Below are positions 53,759-59,924 of a stretch of 59,924 bases of DNA, piece after piece (position 1 is the first letter of the stretch; each line of letters opens with the position of its first letter). The notes under the pieces were generated by a model. It was given only the letters and a program-made list of their open reading frames with translations. It made no database searches and had not been told where the DNA came from. Origin of the DNA: Chryseobacterium candidae (lineage in GTDB: Bacteria > Bacteroidota > Bacteroidia > Flavobacteriales > Weeksellaceae); the NCBI RefSeq assembly GCF_004916905.1, contig NZ_SDLV01000017.1:1-59924 (forward strand), given 5' to 3'. The position numbers and the translations under genes are program-made.

Positions 53759-54403
53759 ATGAACTGGAATATTGAAACAGGGAAACAGATATCGATCGTC
53801 ATATCCATTGTCGTGATGATTCTAATGATTATAAAATATAGAAAAACCGGAAAGGAGAATTTATTTTTTATCATAGGATATATGTTGTTTTCCCTGATTG
53901 ATGTTTCCTGTTACTTCTATTTCAGGCTGACCAATCTGCCTACGGATATATTTTATGTAATTGGCTTTTTAATGATCGTATTCTTTCTATACTTATTTTA
54001 TTATTACCAATTACTGTATGTTCCGATACTCAAAAAGATACAGGCCATCATTCTGTTTCTTTTTTTTCTCAATATTGTGGTTATGTTTTACACAGAAGAT
54101 GATCTGCTTCATCATTTTTCTTTTACTATGCTGTATGTAGATATTCTTCTGTTACTATTTTCAATTATTTTGTTTCTGTACCAAACTTTTAACTCCGATA
54201 AAATACTAGAAATTAAAAACTATTTACCATTCTGGATATCAGTAGCTTTACTACTATTTTTCATTGGAAGTATTCCGATATTTTTTTTCAGAACTACTGT
54301 TTCGGAGACTATTTATTTCTTTATTTTATTTATGCTGAATCTGATCAGTAATGGGATACTCATATTAGGTTTAATCTGGAACAAACAGGAAAGAATAAGA
54401 TAA
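53759..54403 (+). CDS. Seven-helix membrane protein
   Basis: A 214-residue integral membrane protein with about seven transmembrane helices (ISIVISIVVMILMII; LFFIIGYMLFSLIDVSCYFYF; YVIGFLMIVFFLYLFYYY and others). No domain is recognised. It is 12 bp upstream of the kinase gene and co-directional with it, so it could provide the membrane sensing part for a kinase that has only one predicted membrane anchor. No catalytic residues are seen. Confidence 0.75.
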   Translation: MNWNIETGKQISIVISIVVMILMIIKYRKTGKENLFFIIGYMLFSLIDVSCYFYFRLTNLPTDIFYVIGFLMIVFFLYLFYYYQLLYVPILKKIQAIILFLFFLNIVVMFYTEDDLLHHFSFTMLYVDILLLLFSIILFLYQTFNSDKILEIKNYLPFWISVALLLFFIGSIPIFFFRTTVSETIYFFILFMLNLISNGILILGLIWNKQERIR

Positions 54404-54414
54404 ATCCTTTTCAA

Positions 54415-55185
54415 ATGGAAGAGAATAATCTGGTCATCATCTTTACGGTTACTTTATTTATCATCGTTTTAACAATGATCTTCATTTATGCGGTCTTTAT
54501 CAAGAAAAAAACAACGCTGCTGATTGAACAAAAAGAAAAAGACCTACGGTTTGAAAAGGAACTGGCCACTTCACAGGTAGAAATGAAAGAACAGACTCTT
54601 AATTATATCGGCCAGGAATTGCATGATGATCTGGGTCAGAAGCTTTCCGTAGTTCGTTTGCGCCAAAACCAGCTGATTACCAAGCTCCGGAATTCAGAAA
54701 AAGAAGACCTCATCGAGCTGAATGAATTATTGGGAGAATGTATACAGGACATAAGAAACCTGTCTAAAACATTAATCACTGAACAGATCATTCATTTCGG
54801 ACTGGCAGAATCCATTGAAAGAGAGGTTCAGAGGATTAAAAAACTGAATTTATTACAAATAGAATTCATCACTCAAAAACAGGATATTGATATTTCTCCA
54901 AAACATGGCCTGATCCTCTTCAGGATTATCCAGGAAAGCATCAACAATGTGCTGAAACATTCCAGAGCTAAAAATGTTTCCATACAAATGGAGGATGACT
55001 GTGAAAAATTACACATCAGTATCTCCGACAACGGAAGAGGCTTTGATACCAACAGCATTCAGGATGGCTCAGGATTAAAAAACATGGAGCTGAGAGCCAA
55101 ACTGATTCATGCTGAACTGTCTATACAATCAGAACTGAATAAAGGAACACAAACCTTGATAACCTATCATAAAAATTTATTATGA
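54415..55185 (+). CDS. DesK/NarX-type sensor histidine kinase
   Basis: A 256-residue kinase with one N-terminal membrane helix (IFTVTLFIIVLTMIFIYAVF), a coiled coil, a HisKA_3 dimerisation domain with His70 in GQELHDDLGQKLSVVRL, and a HATPase_c domain (RIIQESINNVLKHSRA; DNGRGFD; GSGLKNMELRA). It is partner to the NarL-type regulator; the genes overlap by 4 bp. The small sensor part suggests the signal comes from the upstream seven-helix membrane protein. Confidence 0.93.
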   Translation: MEENNLVIIFTVTLFIIVLTMIFIYAVFIKKKTTLLIEQKEKDLRFEKELATSQVEMKEQTLNYIGQELHDDLGQKLSVVRLRQNQLITKLRNSEKEDLIELNELLGECIQDIRNLSKTLITEQIIHFGLAESIEREVQRIKKLNLLQIEFITQKQDIDISPKHGLILFRIIQESINNVLKHSRAKNVSIQMEDDCEKLHISISDNGRGFDTNSIQDGSGLKNMELRAKLIHAELSIQSELNKGTQTLITYHKNLL

Positions 55186-55826
55186 AAACTATTCCCATAG
55201 CGATCGTTGATGATCATACTTTAATCTCCAAAGCACTGGAGAATATGATCACAGAAAATACTCAATATCGGGTCATTATGAATCATCCCAATGGAGAAGA
55301 ATTTATTGCAGATGTGGAAAAGGCTTCTGAATTACCAGCTGTGGTACTGATGGATGTTAATATGCCTTATAAAAATGGTATAGAAACTACAGAATGGCTT
55401 ACAGAACATTACCCTGATATTAAAGTCATTGCCCTGACAATGGATGATGATGAAAGAATACTGATTAAAATGTTAAAGGCAGGCGCTAAAGGCTATCTGC
55501 TGAAAGACATGCAGCCCTCCATTCTTTTCCAGGCTATTGATACGGTATTTGAAAAAGGCAGCTTTTATACTGATTTTGTGGCTCAAAAGTTATTGAAAGT
55601 AAAAACAGAAGAAGCTAAAAATGCCTCTTTACTTTCCGAGCTGAAAGACAGGGAGAAAGAATTTATCAAATGGGCCTGCAGTGAACTCACTTACAAAGAA
55701 ATAGCTGACAAAATGTGCCTCAGCCCAAAAACAATTGACGGCTACAGAGACTCGGTTTTTGTAAAGCTGGATATAAAAAACAGAGCAGGTCTGGTACTTT
55801 TTGCTTTGAAACATGATCTGTGCTAA
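55182..55826 (+). CDS. NarL/FixJ-family response regulator
   Basis: A 214-residue regulator: receiver domain with acidic pocket DDH and phospho-Asp58 (LMDVNMPYKNG) and Lys in LLKDMQ, then a LuxR-type HTH (ELTYKEIADKMCLSPKTIDGYRDSVFVKLDIKNRAGLVLFA). It is translationally coupled to its kinase. Its target genes may include the caspase and serine protease genes just downstream on the same strand, but no operator is evident. Confidence 0.94.
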   Translation: MKTIPIAIVDDHTLISKALENMITENTQYRVIMNHPNGEEFIADVEKASELPAVVLMDVNMPYKNGIETTEWLTEHYPDIKVIALTMDDDERILIKMLKAGAKGYLLKDMQPSILFQAIDTVFEKGSFYTDFVAQKLLKVKTEEAKNASLLSELKDREKEFIKWACSELTYKEIADKMCLSPKTIDGYRDSVFVKLDIKNRAGLVLFALKHDLC

Positions 55827-55886
55827 CTTAATTTTTAATCTTATTTATTACCAGAAAAATAAACATCTTTACATTCTATTTACCTA

Positions 55887-55914
55887 TCCGGCAGCTTTTC
55901 AAGCTGCCGGATTT
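55887..55914 (+). terminator. Rho-independent terminator after the two-component operon
   Basis: Arms TCCGGCAGCTT (55887-55897) and AAGCTGCCGGA (55901-55911) form an 11-bp stem with a 3-nt loop, followed by TTTTC. It separates this operon from the caspase gene. Confidence 0.85.
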
Positions 55915-56089
55915 TCATTACATAACTCACTCATATGCAAACAAAAAAGGTGTTTTTCCTTTTTCAAAATACAGTTTTTCCCTCTGTTTTTGTCTTTCAG
56001 AATGACGGAATTTTGTCATAGAAAAAAACACAGAAAGGCAGCACCCGAAAAGCCGGAACAGAGTAGGGAATATTTTTAAAACTAATACA

Positions 56090-56935
56090 ATGAAAAAAGC
56101 ACTTATTGTAGGAATTAATGATTATGCACCCATAGGATACGGAGGTCCGGACCTTAATGGCTGTGTAAATGATGCGCGAGATATGGCAAATACGTTGGTG
56201 ATCTGTGGTTTTAGTCCCGCGAAGATTAAAATCCTGACCAATCAAAATGCAACAAGAGCGAATATATTGAACTATCTGAAATCCATGATCAGCACAAGTG
56301 TAAAAGGAGATTCTCTGGTTTTTTATTATTCAGGACACGGAACCAGAGTGGCCAATATCGGATCTGATCTTGAACTGGATGGTCTGGACGAAGCGGTCTG
56401 TCCGCACGATTATGCCAGTAGTGGAGTTATTCGTGATGATGATTTTAAAGCAGTTCTCAGCAAGCTAAAAGCAGGGGTGAATATGGAGGTTATCTTTGAT
56501 TGCTGTTACTCCGGAACAGGAACCCGAAAAATAGATCTGGGGCTGGAAGCAGATTTTCTCAACGAAACCGCCCGTTACATTCCTCCTATGCTTGAGGATG
56601 AATTTTATATGACTTACGCCAGTGAAATGGAAGTTTCTAAAAGTTCAAAAAAATCAACTGTGCTTACTAAGGCTCTCGTTCCTGTTGCCGGAATGAATCA
56701 TACATTATGGGCTGCAGCGAAAGACAACCAGGTATCAATGGAAGGCAATATGAGCGGACAAATACGAGGGTATTTCACCTATCATTTCTGTAAAATATTG
56801 CGTGCTACCAATGGAAACATCGTCCGAAAAACGCTTGATAAACAAGTTGCTATGGCACTGGCTGCTATGGGAGCAGCCCAGATCAACCAGACAGAAAGCA
56901 TCACTGCAGAATTTTCACAAAAAATATTCACTTAA
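56090..56935 (+). CDS. Caspase-fold (C14/metacaspase-type) cysteine peptidase
   Basis: A 281-residue protein consisting of a caspase-like catalytic domain. The His/Cys dyad is His83 (FYYSGHGTRVAN) and Cys139 (IFDCCYSGTG); the opening KKALIVGINDYAP and the GCVNDARDMANTL helix are typical of bacterial metacaspase/orthocaspase proteins. There is no signal peptide and no added domain. It is likely cytoplasmic and may process a partner protein. It lies 74 bp upstream of the serine protease gene in the same direction. Confidence 0.92.
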   Translation: MKKALIVGINDYAPIGYGGPDLNGCVNDARDMANTLVICGFSPAKIKILTNQNATRANILNYLKSMISTSVKGDSLVFYYSGHGTRVANIGSDLELDGLDEAVCPHDYASSGVIRDDDFKAVLSKLKAGVNMEVIFDCCYSGTGTRKIDLGLEADFLNETARYIPPMLEDEFYMTYASEMEVSKSSKKSTVLTKALVPVAGMNHTLWAAAKDNQVSMEGNMSGQIRGYFTYHFCKILRATNGNIVRKTLDKQVAMALAAMGAAQINQTESITAEFSQKIFT

Positions 56936-57008
56936 CCAATAACCATTACCGGCGGAATCCGAAAAGCCATCAAAAGAGTAGGAATATACCAGATTAAAAA
57001 TAATAATC

Positions 57009-58019
57009 ATGTCAAAAATTGAAAACAACAACCCAATGACCGCTGAAGAAGTGTCAAGACTCCGAAATGTTAAAGCAAAATCGGCAGAAAAACCTGAAAC
57101 AGTTGAAAAACTATTTAAGCTGGCTCCCGCTATGGAAACCATTAACGGAAGAACTTTTCCTAAAGGGATGAAAACAATAGGAATGCCTATGGACGAAAAA
57201 ACAGCAGAAAACCGAGCACTGGAAACGGATCACTTCTACCCTAACCATGCTGATTTTGAGTACAATCCAAAGCTTGAACCGAAAAGAGACCGTAAACCCA
57301 AATTCATTGAAAGGGATTCTTTCCTTACTCCAGAGAATGCAAGAACTATTTTCGGAGCAGATCAAAGAAAAGTATATAATTCTACTGCTTATCCATGGAG
57401 ATGTGTTGGCAGAGTAGAAAGCTCTCTCGGTTCAGGAAGCGGCGTGATGATTGGCCCAAGACACCTTCTTACGTGTTCTCATATCGTTGACTGGCAGCCT
57501 AATAATACAACAGGATGGCTGAAATTCACTCCGATGTATTACAACGGAAGTGCTCCTTACGGAACTGCCTGGGGTACCTTAACGTACTACAAATATAAAG
57601 TTGCCGGACCTTCTATTGACTCTACAGAAATACAATATGATTATGTAGTGATTGTATTGGACAGACCTATCGGAAACAGCACAGGATGGCTCGGTTCAAA
57701 ATCCTATTCCGATTCATGGGACGGAGGCGCCTACTGGACCCACGCAGGCTATCCGGGAGACCTTACAGGAACGCAACGACCAACCTACCAGACTGGTATT
57801 GCCCTGGATGGAGATTTCTGGAGTGCCGATGACAACGAAAGCATGAGCCATAAAGCTGATATATGGCCCGGACAAAGCGGAGGCCCTTTCTGGGGATATT
57901 GGGACGGCTCTCCGTATGCTGTAGCGACTCAAAGCGCGCATAATCCAAGCGATAATTTTGCAAGTGGCGGCTCAGATTTAGTCAATCTGGTCATCAGAGC
58001 GAGAAATGAACATCCTTAA
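57009..58019 (+). CDS. V8/glutamyl-endopeptidase-like serine protease without signal peptide
   Basis: A 336-residue protein: a charged N-terminal pro-region of about 120 residues and an S1B trypsin-like domain. The triad is His158 (LLTCSHIVDW), Asp211 (YDYVVIVLDRPIG) and Ser290 (WPGQSGGPFWG); the opening YNSTAYPWRCVGRVE matches bacillary glutamyl endopeptidases. The residue that gives Glu specificity there (His in QHSG) is not His here (YQTG), so specificity may differ. No signal peptide is seen. Processing of the pro-region by the upstream caspase is possible but unproven. Confidence 0.85.
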   Translation: MSKIENNNPMTAEEVSRLRNVKAKSAEKPETVEKLFKLAPAMETINGRTFPKGMKTIGMPMDEKTAENRALETDHFYPNHADFEYNPKLEPKRDRKPKFIERDSFLTPENARTIFGADQRKVYNSTAYPWRCVGRVESSLGSGSGVMIGPRHLLTCSHIVDWQPNNTTGWLKFTPMYYNGSAPYGTAWGTLTYYKYKVAGPSIDSTEIQYDYVVIVLDRPIGNSTGWLGSKSYSDSWDGGAYWTHAGYPGDLTGTQRPTYQTGIALDGDFWSADDNESMSHKADIWPGQSGGPFWGYWDGSPYAVATQSAHNPSDNFASGGSDLVNLVIRARNEHP

Positions 58020-58042
58020 TCCAGTTTTTTAGCCTCAATAAC

Positions 58043-58068
58043 CCCGGCCGCCTTTGAAGGCGGCCGGG
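58043..58068 (+). terminator. Strong terminator of the serine protease gene
   Basis: Arms CCCGGCCGCCTT (58043-58054) and AAGGCGGCCGGG (58057-58068) form a 12-bp GC-rich stem with a very short loop, followed by ATTATTATTT. Confidence 0.85.
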
Positions 58069-58667
58069 ATTATTATTTATCACTGAAGAAATTTTCTGTA
58101 CATAATGCTCATCAGTATAATTTTTCATGAGATAAATATTGACAATAATGGACAAAGGAAAATTGCAAACGTTCAATGGATTGATTGCTCCTGAAAAAAG
58201 TTACATTTATTTTTCATTATCTATATGGCTTTAAGTAACAAATAAAAATGATGTAAATCTACTATTTGTTTTGTTTACCCGAAATTCTAATTTTGTTTCC
58301 ATAATAATCTTTAAAATAAAGAACAATTATAATACACAAATGATAAAAATAATGATTTTACTTAGGAGAGCTTTTTGTACTCTTTATACGTATAATCAGG
58401 TGGGTATTGTTTTAGCGTCACTTGATTCTTCCAGCATCCTTATAGTGCTTCCTGCTCATGTGCAAGAACAATAAAACCTATTTCTGTTAAATCCAATAAC
58501 AAATACTCAAATTAATAAGGATACCCAATCCAGCCAAAGTATTAATAATATATGATAATGGAATAACTTATTTCCAAGTGAATGAGTGTATATAATTTGA
58601 ATAAAAATTCTTTCCTGTTTTTTATGTCATAAATCAAAGCTTTATGAAAAAGAATAATTAAAATACT
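58069..58667. other. Gene-free region of 600 bp
   Basis: A+T-rich sequence with no convincing gene, tRNA or repeat; only a short unconvincing open frame at 58271-58474. It presumably contains the promoter of the exported protein gene at 58668. Confidence 0.5.
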
Positions 58668-59858
58668 ATGAAAAAAATATTATCGATAGCAACAATACTT
58701 TCAGTCTATAGCAGCTTGCTAGGACAAGTGGGAATTAATACAACAAATCCTCAAGGAACTTTTCACGTAGATGGAGCAAAAGACAATCCTTCTTCAGGAC
58801 TCCCTATACCTACACAACAGTCAAATGATTTTATAGTGACCTCTGAAGGAGTCGTTGGAATAGGAACTGTTCAGCCTTCGGCCTCATCAGTTTTGGACAT
58901 TACTGCACCAGATAAAGGAGTACTTTTGCCAAGAGTTGCTTTAACAAGTGCTACAGATACAACAACAATAGCATCACCCGCTAATGGGCTTTTGGTATAC
59001 AATACGGGCGCAGCCGGACTTTCTTACATTGGATATGTATTTTGGAATGGCTCTGAGTGGAGATCTTTCCAAAACTCTACCCTTGTTTCCCCTTTATTAT
59101 CACAAATTAACTGTGGATCAGCATCTCTTAATCCTCCAACTTATACTTCAGGTGTGCCATATACAGGAACTCTGGCCATTCCATATTCTGATGGAAACGG
59201 TGGAAATTACGCAGGAGGAACAACCACTACGATGAACGGTTTGCTTTTTAAATTAAATCCAGGAACATTGGCCATAGGTAATGGTTATCTTTATTTTTCG
59301 GTGACAGGAACTCCGACGGTAAGTTCACCCTCAGAAAGTAACATCGAAATTAATTCCACTTTAATCCCATTTTACACAGGACTACCATGTACTACGTCTA
59401 ATATTGGCGCTGGAACAGTTACACCTTCTGGAAGCACAACCTCTGCAGGATATAATATTGACGGAACAACTCCTACTGCTTCTGTAACCTGTTTTGATGG
59501 GGGAAATTTCTGCGTAAGATACAACGGAACCACGGCAAGTCAAAAACTTGAAGTTAAACAAAAATATGGTGCCAATCAAGTCATGATATCTTATTCATAT
59601 TGGGGAGTAGGTTCAGGAAGCGGCAACAGTGGAACATACTCTATCAAAAATACAAACCTATTACAAGATACATGGAGCGTAATGTATGATTTTGGTGGCA
59701 CTAATAATACTGAAGGAGCTGTAATTACAACTGTACTTGTAGATAAAACAACAGGCAATCTAAGATCTTTCACTACAGAAGCTGACATTGTTGTAAGTTC
59801 CGAAATTGGCATCAGCGGCGGGAAAAACAAGCTTTTTTTAAGATTAACAAAAAATTAA
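58668..59858 (+). CDS. Exported tail-fibre/adhesin-like repeat protein
   Basis: A 396-residue secreted protein with signal peptide (KILSIATILSVYSSLLGQ). It has the flavobacterial surface-protein pattern: GINTTNPQGTFHVDGAKDN, SASSVLDITAPDKGVLLPRVALTS, and SPANGLLVYNTGAAGLSYIGYVFWNGSEW. The C-terminal half is a Gly/Thr/Asn-rich beta domain. No typical T9SS sorting tail is visible. It may be a surface adhesin; function unknown. The stop lies before the window end, so the gene is complete. Confidence 0.85.
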   Translation: MKKILSIATILSVYSSLLGQVGINTTNPQGTFHVDGAKDNPSSGLPIPTQQSNDFIVTSEGVVGIGTVQPSASSVLDITAPDKGVLLPRVALTSATDTTTIASPANGLLVYNTGAAGLSYIGYVFWNGSEWRSFQNSTLVSPLLSQINCGSASLNPPTYTSGVPYTGTLAIPYSDGNGGNYAGGTTTTMNGLLFKLNPGTLAIGNGYLYFSVTGTPTVSSPSESNIEINSTLIPFYTGLPCTTSNIGAGTVTPSGSTTSAGYNIDGTTPTASVTCFDGGNFCVRYNGTTASQKLEVKQKYGANQVMISYSYWGVGSGSGNSGTYSIKNTNLLQDTWSVMYDFGGTNNTEGAVITTVLVDKTTGNLRSFTTEADIVVSSEIGISGGKNKLFLRLTKN

Positions 59859-59924
59859 TTTTCAATCTGTTTAAATTTGACACTATTCCGAAAAGTGTGT
59901 AAGTTAAAAAGTTAAGGCTTGGAT

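Noticed and set aside
55813..56079. 88-codon frame across the terminator after the two-component operon
   Set aside because: Reads through a strong terminator hairpin; translation looks non-coding.
58271..58474. 67-codon frame in the last intergenic region
   Set aside because: No recognisable pattern and poor start context.
1..59924. CRISPR arrays, rRNA and tRNA genes
   Set aside because: No regularly spaced direct repeats and no tRNA-like cloverleaf or rRNA sequence was recognised by eye; a tRNAscan/Infernal run would be needed to exclude small RNAs completely.

Overview
The window looks like a chromosome segment of a Flavobacteriia bacterium close to Chryseobacterium (Weeksellaceae). The basis is low G+C, A-rich start regions instead of Shine-Dalgarno sites, TAnnTTTG-type -7 elements, a type IX secretion (T9SS) sorting-domain protein, an S46 dipeptidyl-peptidase, and many Bacteroidetes-specific lipoprotein families (DUF4836, DUF4840, DUF4919 types). 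The genus is inferred from gene content, not from a marker gene.

Layout. 1-23 kb is ordinary chromosome: DUF1801 protein, Kir-type K+ channel, an aerolysin-like lipoprotein, truncated haemoglobin, Ca2+/H+ antiporter, a three-gene cluster of exported proteins, AlkD-like repair protein, Na+/H+ antiporter, HflX, a LytTR regulator with a non-canonical receiver, S46 peptidase, GNAT/EamA/LysR/GNAT genes, a decayed YdeI-family remnant and a spondin-domain lipoprotein. At 23951-38685 a 14.7 kb integrative element splits yifB/comM (Mg-chelatase-like AAA+ protein) into two pieces. A large serine recombinase lies at one end and the two junctions share a 6-bp AACATC core. From left to right the element carries a small ORF plus a possible replication-initiator-like protein, a single-gene GHKL ATPase/PD-(D/E)XK nuclease candidate, a toxin-like operon (two transglutaminase-fold exported proteins, an RHS-core/papain-like protein, a small membrane protein), four unknown genes behind a leader with several competing hairpins, a HEPN/AbiU2-like protein, ArdA anti-restriction protein and a small resolvase.

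39.9-52 kb holds an ECF sigma factor unit with a membrane/beta-barrel protein and a T9SS cargo protein, a complete RND efflux operon (membrane fusion protein, HAE1 pump, outer-membrane factor) next to a LytS/LytT-type two-component pair with a MITE-like palindromic repeat between them, and a UspA protein. 53-58 kb holds a NarL/DesK-type two-component operon followed by a caspase-fold peptidase and a V8/glutamyl-endopeptidase-like serine protease without a signal peptide. The window ends with an exported repeat-type surface protein.

The most interesting parts are the element at 24-38.7 kb, read here as a defence/counter-defence/toxin island, the structured leader at 33.3-33.5 kb within it, and the caspase plus serine-protease pair at 56-58 kb. 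All functional assignments rest on motifs read by eye; no database search was run.
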